64,000 nucleotides of DNA, taken from assembly GCA_024637305.1 (NCBI GenBank), contig JAGXFI010000079.1:1-64000 (forward strand). Direction: 5' to 3'. Of the stretch, positions 9,250-19,041 are shown piece after piece (the stretch's first letter is position 1; each line of letters opens with the position of its first letter). The notes below the pieces were generated by a model. That model was not told where the DNA came from, searched no databases, and saw only the letters and a list, made by a program, of their open reading frames with translations. This stretch comes from Sulfitobacter sp. Lineage in GTDB: Bacteria; Pseudomonadota; Alphaproteobacteria; Rhodobacterales; Rhodobacteraceae. The translations under genes were made by a program, and so were the position numbers.

Positions 9250-10760
9250 CCCCGATTGATCTGGCCGCTTCCGTTGGTTTCGACCTGCCGGAGCAATACA
9301 ATGCCTCGCGCCTGCTATGGGACAATCTGGCCGATCGGGCCGACCGGCCTGCCATCTTGCATGACAAGGGGGCCTGGACCTATCGTGACCTGATCGCCGA
9401 AGCGGGACGGATCGGGAATTACCTGTTGGCAAGCGGATGTGCTCCGGGCGATCGGGTGATGCTGTATCTGGAGGACGAGCCGGCCTATCCGGCCGCCATC
9501 ATGGGAGCGATGCGCGCCGGGCTGGTGCCGATGCTCATCAACACGCTGAGTACTGACGAGCTGATCCGTTATTATCTGCAAGACAGCGGTGCCAAGGCGG
9601 TCATTGTCAGCACGGCCTTCAAGGACCAGTTCGACGTGCCGGTGATCATCGCAGGCGATTCCCCGTGGCAGGAAACCCCGTCCGAATTGACCGAATACCC
9701 GACGCGGCGGCGCGATATGGCGTTCTGGATGTATTCGTCCGGTTCCACCGGCAAGCCCAAGGGCGTGGTGCACAAGCATGAAGATGCCGCCTATACTGCG
9801 CATACCTATGCGCGCGATATTCTGAAGATCGGACCCGGGGATGTGTGTTTCTCGATCCCCAAGATTTTCTTTGCCTACGGGTTCGGCAATGCCGTCACCT
9901 TCCCAATGGCCGTCGGCGCGGCGTCTGTTTTGCTGTCCGAAAGACCCACCCCCGCGCGGTGTTTTGACCAAATAGACAATCACCGGCCCACCCTCCTTTT
10001 TGGGTTGCCTACCTTGTATACGGCGCTGTCGAATGACGCGGGGATCGACGCGGTCGATATGTCGTCGGTGAGGCTGTGCCTTTCAGCCGCCGAGGTGCTC
10101 TCAACGGAGCTGGCGCGCAGTTGGCATGAGCGGTTCGGCCTGCACATCATCGAAGGGTTGGGCTCTACCGAGATGCTGCACATCTACCTCAGCAATGACG
10201 ATGCTCTGCAAAAGCCGGGGTCGGCGGGTCGTGTCGTGGCCGGTTACAGCATCCGGCTGATGACACCGGAAGGGCGCGAGGCCAGAACCGGCGAAGAGGG
10301 TGTGATGCAGGTAATGGGTCTGTCGGGTGCTGAATACTACTGGAACAGGCCCGACAAAACCGCTGAGACGATGCGGGAAGGTTGGCTGGACACCGGCGAC
10401 CGGTTTACGCGGGATGCGGACGGGTTTTATTTCTTCAAGGGGCGCGCGGACGATCTGGTGAAGGTGTCGGGTCAGTGGGTCTATCCGCTTGAGATCGAAT
10501 GGGCGCTGAATGACCATGCACAGGTGCGCGAATCCTGCGTTCTTGCGTTGCCGATGGCTGACGGGCGTATGACGATCAAGGCTTGGGTTTCGGCGGTCGA
10601 GCCGTCAGAGACGCTTCGTGCCGCACTTGTCGCCCACGCCAAGGCGCGGTTGCTCCCCCATAAATATCCGCGCATCATCGAGTTTATTGATACCTTGCCC
10701 AAGACAGGAACTGACAAGATCGACAGACAGGCGCTTCGCGCCCGAGAGGAGACGATATGA
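9246..10760 (+). CDS. benzoate/salicylate-CoA ligase family protein (AMP-forming)
   Basis: AMP-binding motif 'YSSGSTGKPKGVVHKHED', 'GLGSTEMLHIYLSN', 'WLDTGDRF'; benzoate-CoA ligase-like. Confidence 0.88.
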   Translation: MTPIDLAASVGFDLPEQYNASRLLWDNLADRADRPAILHDKGAWTYRDLIAEAGRIGNYLLASGCAPGDRVMLYLEDEPAYPAAIMGAMRAGLVPMLINTLSTDELIRYYLQDSGAKAVIVSTAFKDQFDVPVIIAGDSPWQETPSELTEYPTRRRDMAFWMYSSGSTGKPKGVVHKHEDAAYTAHTYARDILKIGPGDVCFSIPKIFFAYGFGNAVTFPMAVGAASVLLSERPTPARCFDQIDNHRPTLLFGLPTLYTALSNDAGIDAVDMSSVRLCLSAAEVLSTELARSWHERFGLHIIEGLGSTEMLHIYLSNDDALQKPGSAGRVVAGYSIRLMTPEGREARTGEEGVMQVMGLSGAEYYWNRPDKTAETMREGWLDTGDRFTRDADGFYFFKGRADDLVKVSGQWVYPLEIEWALNDHAQVRESCVLALPMADGRMTIKAWVSAVEPSETLRAALVAHAKARLLPHKYPRIIEFIDTLPKTGTDKIDRQALRAREETI

Positions 10761-11803
10761 GCCAGGCCGCGCCCCCCAATACGCCAGAGCGCGAGGCGTT
10801 CTATGATGCGATCGAACCGGAATCCATGCGCGCCTTGTGGTCCGTCATGGCTGGCATCATTACCCCCGAACCAAAATCGGGATGCGTGCCCTACAAGTGG
10901 TCCTACGACAGCGTCCGGTCCCGGCTGATCGAGGCGGCGGGATTGATTACCGCCAAGGAAGCTGAGCGGCGGGTGCTTATTCTGGAGAACCCCGGCTTGA
11001 AGGGGTCGTCCAAAGTGACAACCAGCCTTTATTGCGGTGTGCAATGTGTGATGCCCGGCGAGGTGGCACCGGCGCACCGGCATACACAGTCGGCGTTGCG
11101 TTTCGTCTTGGAAAGCAGCGGCGGATTCACGGCAGTCGGTGGTGAAAAGACCGAGATGCAGTTCGGCGATTTCGTCATCACGCCCAACTGGGAATGGCAC
11201 GATCACGGCAACACGACGGACGAACCCATATTCTGGCTGGATGGATTGGATATTCCAGTCGTGCAATTCTTCGATGCCAGTTTCGCCGAAGGCTATGGCG
11301 AGGACCAGCAACCGATCACGCGGCCCCAGAATGACAGCGCGGCACGCTACGGGGCCAACATGATGCCCCTGGGATACGAGCGCGCCAAGCCCGCTTCGCC
11401 GATCTTCAATTACCCCTATGCACGGTCGCGCGACGCGCTAGAGCAGATGCGGCGAACCGAGGAATGGGATCCCTGTCACGGGTTGAAGATGCGCTATATC
11501 AATCCGGTGAACGGGGACTGGGCGATGCCGACGATCGGGACCTGCCTGCAGCTTTTGCCCAAAGGGTTCAGCGGCGCGCAGACAAGATCCACGGACGCCA
11601 CGGTCTATGTCGGCGTCGAGGGAAAAGTCCGCGCGCACATCCGCGGCCAGATCATCGAGTTCGGTCCGCGCGATGTTTTCGTCGTACCAAGCTGGCATGA
11701 GTTGAAACTGGAAGCGGAGGAGGACACCGTCCTGTTTTCCTATTCCGACAGACCAATACAGGAAAAGCTGGGTCTTTTCCGCGAACAAAGAGGCAATCAA
11801 TGA
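10757..11803 (+). CDS. gentisate 1,2-dioxygenase (bicupin)
   Basis: 'GEVAPAHRHTQSALRFVLESSGGFTAVGGEKTEMQFGDFVITPNWEWHDHGN' cupin metal motif, size and context. Confidence 0.92.
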   Translation: MSQAAPPNTPEREAFYDAIEPESMRALWSVMAGIITPEPKSGCVPYKWSYDSVRSRLIEAAGLITAKEAERRVLILENPGLKGSSKVTTSLYCGVQCVMPGEVAPAHRHTQSALRFVLESSGGFTAVGGEKTEMQFGDFVITPNWEWHDHGNTTDEPIFWLDGLDIPVVQFFDASFAEGYGEDQQPITRPQNDSAARYGANMMPLGYERAKPASPIFNYPYARSRDALEQMRRTEEWDPCHGLKMRYINPVNGDWAMPTIGTCLQLLPKGFSGAQTRSTDATVYVGVEGKVRAHIRGQIIEFGPRDVFVVPSWHELKLEAEEDTVLFSYSDRPIQEKLGLFREQRGNQ

Positions 11804-12495
11804 GCTACGTATTCGACGCACCACAACAGGCCAGTCTGGCCGTCAAAGGCACTCAGGACAGGTTTCCGATCCGGCGTATTTTCTGCGTGGGCCGCAACTA
11901 CGAGGCGCATGCGCGCGAGATGGGCAAGGACCCGACCCGTGAGGCACCGTTCTTTTTCACCAAGCCTGCCGATGCTGCTTTGGACACACCCTGCACCGTC
12001 GCTTATCCCAAGCTTACGGAAAACCTGCATTTCGAGGTCGAACTTGTCATCGCCATTGGCAAGGGCGGATCGGAGATAGCCGAAGCGGATGTGATGGACT
12101 ACATCTGGGGCGCTTCCGTGGGATTGGACCTGACGCGCCGTGACTTGCAGCAGGAAGCCAAGGACATGGGCCGCCCTTGGGATTGGGGCAAGGCGTTCGA
12201 CCAGTCAGCGCCCATCGCGCCCATCGTCCCGATTGCCGAGGTGCCAAGCGTCGAGTCCGCCCGGATCTGGCTGGCGGTGAACGGTGAGGTCAAACAGGAC
12301 GCTGACATTGCAGATCTCATCTGGTCCGTGCGCGAGCATGTGTCGATCCTGAGCCATTCAATGACGTTGGCACCCGGCGACATCGTGATGACCGGCACAC
12401 CCGCCGGTGTCGGTGCTATCGTCGCCGGGGACGTGATTACTGGCGGTGTTGACGGTGTTGGAACGTTCGAGGTCACGATCGGGCCGCGGGCGTGA
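11800..12495 (+). CDS. fumarylacetoacetate hydrolase family protein, probable fumarylpyruvate hydrolase
   Basis: 'IFCVGRNYEAHAREMGKDP..PFFFTKPADA...HFEVELVIAIGK', context. Confidence 0.9.
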   Translation: MSYVFDAPQQASLAVKGTQDRFPIRRIFCVGRNYEAHAREMGKDPTREAPFFFTKPADAALDTPCTVAYPKLTENLHFEVELVIAIGKGGSEIAEADVMDYIWGASVGLDLTRRDLQQEAKDMGRPWDWGKAFDQSAPIAPIVPIAEVPSVESARIWLAVNGEVKQDADIADLIWSVREHVSILSHSMTLAPGDIVMTGTPAGVGAIVAGDVITGGVDGVGTFEVTIGPRA

Positions 12496-13139
12496 GCGAC
12501 TTCGGGCTGTACAGCTATTTCCGGTCGTCAACATCGGTGCGCGTGCGGGCGGCGTTGAACCTCAAGGGGCCGTCCTACGACTATTTCCCGCTATCCCTAC
12601 TCAAGGGCGAGCAGGCGAGCGCGGAGCATCTGGCACTGAACCCGCAAGGGTTGGTGCCGACGCTGGTGACCGCCGAAGGGGCATTGCCACAAAGTCTGGC
12701 GATCATCGAATGGCTGGATGAGGTGTATCCCGAACCGCCGCTCCTGCCGGCGGATGCGTGGGGCCGTGCGCGGGTACGAAGCCTTGCGCATATCATTGCG
12801 CTTGATGTGCATCCGGTAAACAACCTGCGCATTCTCAAACATCTGGAAACCGAATACGGGGTGGATCAGGACGGCAAGGCCGCGTGGTTTGCCAAATGGT
12901 CGCGTGCCGGGATGCAGGCACTGGAGGCGCGGCTGACCGGGGAGCCCGAGACCGGACAGTTCTGCCACGGGGATACGGTCGGGCTGGCCGATCTGTGTCT
13001 TTATGCCCAGGTTCTGAACAACGGTCGATTTGGCGTGACGGTGGATGATTATCCGACCATCGCGCGTATCCATGAGGCTTGCATGGCGATTCCAGCGCTC
13101 GAATCCGCAATTCCCGCCAATCAACCGGATGCCGACTAG
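12492..13139 (+). CDS. maleylpyruvate/maleylacetoacetate isomerase (GST family)
   Basis: 'LYSYFRSSTSVRVRAALNLKG' and 'NPQGLVPTLV' zeta-GST motifs; end of gentisate operon. Confidence 0.92.
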   Translation: MSDFGLYSYFRSSTSVRVRAALNLKGPSYDYFPLSLLKGEQASAEHLALNPQGLVPTLVTAEGALPQSLAIIEWLDEVYPEPPLLPADAWGRARVRSLAHIIALDVHPVNNLRILKHLETEYGVDQDGKAAWFAKWSRAGMQALEARLTGEPETGQFCHGDTVGLADLCLYAQVLNNGRFGVTVDDYPTIARIHEACMAIPALESAIPANQPDAD

Positions 13140-13735
13140 GCTGGGGGGTTACCCCATCTGTTCGGATGCTCTTCGCCTTTGAGGCAGTAGAACACCAGCA
13201 GCACGATCCAACCGATGATCGGAACAATAATAAGAAGCAGCCACCAGCCGGTGCGCCCCGTATCGTGCAGGCGGCGAACCGCGACGGCAAGCGAAGGCAG
13301 CAGCAGCGCCAGCGACGAGAGCCCGTTGATGATGCCGCCCCCTTCCGCCGTCCCGGTGCCCAGAATGCTATCAAGAATGCTGCTGAGCAGGCCGATGATC
13401 AGGGTCCATAGGAAAAAGTACCAGTATTGCGGCCTGTTCGATCTGGTTCTGAAATCGACATAGCGCGACAAGCCGTCCTTGAGCGCGCCTATGAAGGTCG
13501 ATGCGTCGTCGCGTGCAGGGTTATCGCCGCCAAAAGAAGGCGCGCGTGGTGGCAGGGCCGGAATCGAGGCACCGGGCATCTGCCCGAGGGGCAGCCAGTC
13601 GTCCATACCTTCGCGCCAGACCAGCGTATTCGGTCGGATCGTGCCGTTGGCGATCAGCGTGTCGAATTCCGTCTGACCAATCGGCCCCTGCGAGGCACCG
13701 TCAACAGCGTAGTACCATTGTTGTTCATCGCTCAT
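13136..13735 (-). CDS. GYF_2-like plus DUF805 membrane protein
   Basis: N-terminal 'WYYAVDGASQGPIGQTEFDTLIANGTIRPNTLVWREGMDDWLP', C-terminal DUF805 'RSNRPQYWYFFLWTLIIGLL..RRLHDTGRTGWW'. Confidence 0.88.
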   Translation of the reverse strand: MSDEQQWYYAVDGASQGPIGQTEFDTLIANGTIRPNTLVWREGMDDWLPLGQMPGASIPALPPRAPSFGGDNPARDDASTFIGALKDGLSRYVDFRTRSNRPQYWYFFLWTLIIGLLSSILDSILGTGTAEGGGIINGLSSLALLLPSLAVAVRRLHDTGRTGWWLLLIIVPIIGWIVLLVFYCLKGEEHPNRWGNPPA

Positions 13736-13809
13736 CGGTCTTGTCTTTCGATTGTTGGCATCGTTTCCCCGAGCTTAGACGGGGTCGTCCGGTCGCGAAA
13801 GCCACCCCG

Positions 13810-15186
13810 TCAAATGCTATGGGCCGACCGCGTCATTTCTGCACGGGCGCGCGCCTCCGACGCGAGGACGGGCAGACCGGTTCGGGTATAGATATCAGAC
13901 AAAAGCAGGTTGAGCGGCACGCCGTCGGGGTCATAGGTCCGGCGCATTTCCAGTACCTGTTGCGCGGCAGACGCACGACCGGCGCGGACGAGAGCATCCA
14001 GATGTATCTGCTCGAACAGGTCGCGCTGGGCGTGGCTGCCGCCGCATTCCGACATACGTGGAAGCGCGCGGGACAACTGCGTGATCGCGGTATCCCAGTC
14101 GCCACGGGTATGCGCGAGGACCCCTATCGCAGCTGGCAACGCCACATCGCACCAGATGCTGTGATCGTGGCGTGATGTGTCCTCTGCCCGAGCGCGGACC
14201 GCGTCGATCAGCGCGTCGGCCTCCAGTCGACCTGTGCGGCCCAGCGCGTAGAGATATTGCAGCGTGAGGAACGGATTGACCATATCGACGCCCCGTGCGG
14301 CGACATGATCGGCCACGTCCCCCCATCGGTCGCCCACATCGACGCCCGCGAATTCCATCCGCGCCAACAGGGAAACCGCACCGACCTGGTCCTGGCTGTA
14401 ATCCTTGGCCAGGCCCCAGACATGCGCGTCATAAGCCGCGCGCACATCATCGTGCCGACCCTGGCTGAGGTAGAACAGCGCGAGATGCCACCAATTGTGG
14501 CTGCGCATGAAGCTGTTGAGCCCTGCCCATGTGTCGGCCACGCTTTCAAGAAACTCCGCGCCCTCATCGACGCGTCCTTGCGTCAGCATGACATGCGCAA
14601 GCGCGTGATGCGCCCATGCGTCGTCGTGTTGCAAAGCCATCGCCTGCCGTGCCGCGGTCTCCGCGCGGTCAAGCAGGTGGCATTGTTCATACCCGAACGC
14701 CACCATGCTGTGCGTATAGGCAATGTCGCCAGCCTGCGGCAGAGTCGTGAGCGCGAGGCGCAGCATGGTAGGCGCGTCGCCGATGTTGAAGCTGTGATAT
14801 TGTCCGAGCTTAAGCATGACCATGTCACGTGGGTGGTCCCGTGCAGCGGTCTCGGACAGCTGCAAGAGCGCCGGAATGTCCTCGCCGATCCAGGCTTCGA
14901 CGGCTTGGATGCTAAGCTGTTCGCGCGGGGACGCGTCGCTTGCCGCAGCTTTGGCGCGGGCAAGATAGGGGGCCGCCTTTTGCGGTGCCACCGGCGCTTC
15001 GAGAAACATCCAGAGCATCGCGGCATAGGCGTTCGCCAGCGCACAATCGGGATCCGCATCGGCGGCGGCCATGATGCCAGTCGCCTTGGGTTGATAGGCG
15101 ATAAACCCGTGAATGAAGTCGTTGATGCCTTGAAGGGTTGCCTCGTTGTCGGTGGTTACGGGCAGGCCATAGAGATCAGGTGTCAT
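13810..15186 (-). CDS. TPR-repeat protein, TTC38-like
   Basis: 'LLDRAETAARQAMALQHDDAWAHHALAHVMLTQGR'; start at internal Met 'MTPDLYGLPV'. Confidence 0.78.
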   Translation of the reverse strand: MTPDLYGLPVTTDNEATLQGINDFIHGFIAYQPKATGIMAAADADPDCALANAYAAMLWMFLEAPVAPQKAAPYLARAKAAASDASPREQLSIQAVEAWIGEDIPALLQLSETAARDHPRDMVMLKLGQYHSFNIGDAPTMLRLALTTLPQAGDIAYTHSMVAFGYEQCHLLDRAETAARQAMALQHDDAWAHHALAHVMLTQGRVDEGAEFLESVADTWAGLNSFMRSHNWWHLALFYLSQGRHDDVRAAYDAHVWGLAKDYSQDQVGAVSLLARMEFAGVDVGDRWGDVADHVAARGVDMVNPFLTLQYLYALGRTGRLEADALIDAVRARAEDTSRHDHSIWCDVALPAAIGVLAHTRGDWDTAITQLSRALPRMSECGGSHAQRDLFEQIHLDALVRAGRASAAQQVLEMRRTYDPDGVPLNLLLSDIYTRTGLPVLASEARARAEMTRSAHSI

Positions 15187-15973
15187 GGGTGGCTCCGTTG
15201 ATGAAGTCGATGAGGTGGCGTGCGACTGCTTGTGGTGCGTCCCAGTGGATCGAATGACCCGCATCAGGTATCGCATGTGTCGCAGTTATGCCCAGAGATG
15301 CCTGCGCGGCCGCGCGCGGAATCAACAGGTCGTCTTCGGCCAGAAGCGCTTGAACCGGGCAGGCGATGCCGGCGGGATCTTCCGCTTTGTAGCTTCGCAA
15401 AGCGGCAAGCTGGTGCGCCATGGCTTCGGTTGATTGCGCATAAGGATAGGCAAGTGACGCGGCAAGTGCCTGGTCCACGGCACCGGGTAGATCATAAGCG
15501 GCGGGCGCGAAAAGCCACGGAAAAAGGGCGCGAAGCCAAGTGTCTTCGGCAGCGTCGCTGCGTCGGATGTCAAGCAGCGTCTCGAACAGCGCGACGTTGC
15601 GGGACAGGCGCATCGGCGCAGAAGCTGCAAGCGTCACAGTGGCGACATGGTCTGGAGTGCATCTGGCGAGGCGCAAGGCGATCAGGCCACCCAGCGAATG
15701 ACCCACAACATGCGCCGGGCCGCAGTCCAGATGGTCAAGAAGCGACGCGCAGTCCTGCGCAAAGTGATCGACCGAGGCTGGCGCGTCCCAAGGCGTGGTC
15801 CGCCCCGTCGTGCGATTGTCGGGCCGGATCAGGGTAAAGTGATCTTGCAGCAGCGGAAGCAGCGGTATCCAGCTTGCGCTGTCGCTCATCATGCCCGCGA
15901 TCATCAGAAGCGGCGGACCGGAGCCGCCGATCTCGTAATGGAGCGTGACTTCGGGCAGTTCGAGGTCAGGCAT
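15176..15973 (-). CDS. alpha/beta hydrolase
   Basis: 'GSGPPLLMIAGMMSDSASW', nucleophile elbow 'VVGHSLGGLIALRLA'. Confidence 0.92.
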   Translation of the reverse strand: MPDLELPEVTLHYEIGGSGPPLLMIAGMMSDSASWIPLLPLLQDHFTLIRPDNRTTGRTTPWDAPASVDHFAQDCASLLDHLDCGPAHVVGHSLGGLIALRLARCTPDHVATVTLAASAPMRLSRNVALFETLLDIRRSDAAEDTWLRALFPWLFAPAAYDLPGAVDQALAASLAYPYAQSTEAMAHQLAALRSYKAEDPAGIACPVQALLAEDDLLIPRAAAQASLGITATHAIPDAGHSIHWDAPQAVARHLIDFINGATHDT

Positions 15974-16988
15974 TCAAAGTGCTCCAGCAAGGCAACAGAT
16001 CACCCGGCGCGGGCGTTGCGGCAAACACGCCGCGGGCGATGGCACGGCTGAGGCACAAGGCGGCGGCATGCCCGATCAGCATGACGTTGCCTTGCGTTCG
16101 GGTGCCCGTCGAAACCCCAAAGACGAGGTCGCCGTCATTGGGTGTATGCGCCGGAACCGTGGCGCGCGCGATGCCGTCATGCGCTGCTGTGGCGATCCGG
16201 TGGCATTCCGCTTTGGTCAATGCCGCATCGGTGGCGACAATGGCTATCGTGGTGTTGGCCCCGGCAGCGATGCCGGTGGCCTTGCGGCTATCAAGGGTAA
16301 GCCCGAGGCCAGACGCGGGATCTGGTCCGACGCCGCCGAATTCGCCGTTCAGCTCGAACGGGGCGGCGTAGAAATGGCGGTCTCCCGGTGTGGTCACGGC
16401 ACCCACCGGATTTACCCCCACAAGCGCCGCGACGGTCGTGCCGTCCGGCAACACCAGCGAGGCTGTCCCAAGGCCGCCTTTGACCATCGCGGTCATGGCC
16501 CCCGTTCCTGCGCCAACGCTGCCAATGTCAAAATCGGTACTTGCGGCGTCAAACGCAGCGCGTCCAAGCGCACGGTACGGGTTGTCGATCCAGCTTTTGT
16601 CGCCACCGTTGACCAGGTCAAAAAGGATCGCGCCCGGTACCAGTGGGATCCGCATATCGTGGACCGCAAACCCCCGCCCCGCCGCGCGCAGGCCATCCAC
16701 GACGCCCGAACAGGCATCCAGCCCGAAGGCAGAGCCGCCGGATAACACTAGCGCATCGACAGCGGGGACAGATTTGTCAGGTGCCAAAAGGTCGGTTTCG
16801 CGGGTTCCGGGCGCGCCGCCCATGACGTGGACTGACGTGGTAAACGGCACGTCGCCGACAAGAACGGTGGTACCGGATTTGAGCGCGTCGTCCTGGGCGT
16901 TGCCAACACGCAACCCGGTGACATCCGTGATGCTATTGCGGGGTCCGGGGGTCATGGGATTCGCCTTTTGGAATTGGCCATACGTCAT
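15966..16988 (-). CDS. P1 family peptidase (DmpA/BapA-like)
   Basis: 'ITDVTGLRVGNAQDD', 'LVLSGGSAFGLDACSGVVDGLRAAGRGF', 'VGAGTGA'. Confidence 0.9.
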   Translation of the reverse strand: MTYGQFQKANPMTPGPRNSITDVTGLRVGNAQDDALKSGTTVLVGDVPFTTSVHVMGGAPGTRETDLLAPDKSVPAVDALVLSGGSAFGLDACSGVVDGLRAAGRGFAVHDMRIPLVPGAILFDLVNGGDKSWIDNPYRALGRAAFDAASTDFDIGSVGAGTGAMTAMVKGGLGTASLVLPDGTTVAALVGVNPVGAVTTPGDRHFYAAPFELNGEFGGVGPDPASGLGLTLDSRKATGIAAGANTTIAIVATDAALTKAECHRIATAAHDGIARATVPAHTPNDGDLVFGVSTGTRTQGNVMLIGHAAALCLSRAIARGVFAATPAPGDLLPCWSTLNA

Positions 16989-17449
16989 CTCGCTATTCTG
17001 AAGGTAAGGCAGCCTGATTGAGCGGCGTGTTTCGGTGGGCCTTCGTTTACTTCATGCGCTGCTTCGATGGTGTCCAGACAGTGCTGCCAGAATGTCAGCG
17101 CGCCGGGTGGCTCAGATGATACCCCGAGCATCCAGTCGCCACCCAATGCAAGAAAGATCATTTCTGCCGCGTCCGTCCCGAAACCGCGGTGCCGCCACTC
17201 AGGCCGTATCGTGAATTCCGCAAGCTCATGCGTCCCGTCCCCGTGCGTCCAGACAAGGGCAAAACCGATTGGCTCGGTCCCGAATTCGATAAGATAGGGA
17301 TGACGTCCCCTTTCGCGCCAGTAGCTGTCCAGTGTGACAGGTACATAGGGGGGGCCGTCCGGCAGTACTTCGGCAAAGTAGCTTCGGGCGATCGCGTCAA
17401 GCTCGGCGCGGCGGGTCTCGGGGATCTGGGTAATAGTCAGGCGCGTCAT
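16985..17449 (-). CDS. GNAT family N-acetyltransferase
   Basis: 'HELAEFTIRPEWRHRGFGTDAAEMIF' acetyl-CoA motif. Confidence 0.85.
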   Translation of the reverse strand: MTRLTITQIPETRRAELDAIARSYFAEVLPDGPPYVPVTLDSYWRERGRHPYLIEFGTEPIGFALVWTHGDGTHELAEFTIRPEWRHRGFGTDAAEMIFLALGGDWMLGVSSEPPGALTFWQHCLDTIEAAHEVNEGPPKHAAQSGCLTFRIAR

Positions 17450-19041
17450 GCTGAATGTTTCAGTTGCGGAAGCACAGGTGCCGCGTCGATGAGGGCGCGG
17501 GTATAGGGGTGTTGCGGGTTGGTGAATACGTCTTCGGTGGCACCCTGTTCAACGATCTTGCCGGATTTCATCACCAAAACGCGGTCGGTGACGGTGCGCA
17601 CCACGCTAAGGTCGTGAGAGATGAACAGATAGGTCAGATCATAGGCGGCGCAAAGCTCTGCCAGGAGATCGAGGATTTGCGCACGCACGGAAACGTCGAG
17701 CGCGCTGACCGCTTCGTCAAAAAGAATGAGGTCCGGCCGGATGATTAGCGCGCGCGCAATGGCAATGCGCTGGCGCTGGCCGCCCGAGAATTCGTGGATA
17801 TATTTGTGAGCGTCCCGTGGCGTCAGCCCAACAGCTTGAAGGGCTTCGTCGATCGCGCGCACGCGGTCGGCACCTTCAGGCGGGTCGGGCAGCAGATGAA
17901 ATGGTTCCGTAATCAGGCGGTCGACGCGGTGGCGTGGATTGAAGCTGCCGAAGGGGTCCTGGAATACCACCTGCATGCGCCGGCGTACGGCGAGGTTGGG
18001 TTTGGTGCCGGTAAAGACTGGCTCCCCGCCCAGCGTAATGGTGCCGTGCTGGATCTGTTCCAGCCCGAGGATTGCCCGCGTCAGGGTGGATTTGCCGCAG
18101 CCGCTTTCCCCCACAAGGCCTAGGCGTTCACCGCGGTTCAGCGTGAAGCTGACATCGTCCACCGCGCGGAAACTGCCCGGCGCGCCGAAAAGCGTCAGAC
18201 GCGGGGTGCGGTAATCGCGTGATACGCTATTGACCTCCAGCAGCGGTGCGGGAGGCGGTGGCGCGGGCAGGGTCACTTGATGACCCGAAGCGGCAAACAG
18301 CATTCGGGTATAGGGGTGACGCATCTCTTTGAGCAGCGCCTGTGTTTCGCCAAGCTCCACGACTTCGCCATTGCGCATGACGACGATACGGTCGGCCATG
18401 TCGGCCACGACGGCCAGATCATGGGTTATCATCATCAGACCCATCCCGTCTTCGCGCGCAAGCCTTTCCAACAGATCGAGGATCTGCGCCTGGGTGGTCA
18501 CGTCCAGCGCCGTCGTCGGTTCGTCGGCAATCAGCAGACGGGGCTGCAATGCGATCGCCATTGCGATGACGACGCGCTGCCGCTGGCCGCCGGATAGTTC
18601 ATGTGGAAAGCGCGACAGCGGATACCTGTCGTTGGGCAGGCCAACCCGTTCGAGGGTCTGCGCCGCCTGTGCAAAGGCTTCGGATTTGGTGGTTTTTGTG
18701 TGGATCAGGATCGTCTCGGCCACTTGTGCGCCGATGGATTTAACCGGATTGAGGGCGGTCATCGGTTCCTGAAACACCATTCCGATGTCGTTGCCGCGAA
18801 TATTGCAAAGCTCGGATTCGGTAAGCTTGCAGAGATCCCGGTCCCCCAACATAATGCGGCCCGTGATGCTGGCCCCTTTGGGTAGCAACTGCATCGCGGC
18901 AAGGGCCGTCATGGATTTGCCCGACCCGCTCTCACCAGTGACGGCGATAATTTCGCCTGCGGCTATGTCAAATGTTACGCCCTTCAGAATCGGGAACTCA
19001 TGGATTGACATGTTCAGATTTTGGAGGCTGAGCAGCGTCAT
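17446..19041 (-). CDS. ABC transporter ATP-binding protein, two fused ATPase domains (dipeptide/oligopeptide type)
   Basis: Two Walker A motifs (GESGSGKSM, GESGCGKST) and two signature motifs (LSGGQRQR, FSGGQRQR). Confidence 0.95.
   Translation of the reverse strand: MTLLSLQNLNMSIHEFPILKGVTFDIAAGEIIAVTGESGSGKSMTALAAMQLLPKGASITGRIMLGDRDLCKLTESELCNIRGNDIGMVFQEPMTALNPVKSIGAQVAETILIHTKTTKSEAFAQAAQTLERVGLPNDRYPLSRFPHELSGGQRQRVVIAMAIALQPRLLIADEPTTALDVTTQAQILDLLERLAREDGMGLMMITHDLAVVADMADRIVVMRNGEVVELGETQALLKEMRHPYTRMLFAASGHQVTLPAPPPPAPLLEVNSVSRDYRTPRLTLFGAPGSFRAVDDVSFTLNRGERLGLVGESGCGKSTLTRAILGLEQIQHGTITLGGEPVFTGTKPNLAVRRRMQVVFQDPFGSFNPRHRVDRLITEPFHLLPDPPEGADRVRAIDEALQAVGLTPRDAHKYIHEFSGGQRQRIAIARALIIRPDLILFDEAVSALDVSVRAQILDLLAELCAAYDLTYLFISHDLSVVRTVTDRVLVMKSGKIVEQGATEDVFTNPQHPYTRALIDAAPVLPQLKHSA

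Noticed and set aside
14257-15201. 314-aa plus-strand ORF
   Set aside because: Antisense shadow of the TPR gene.
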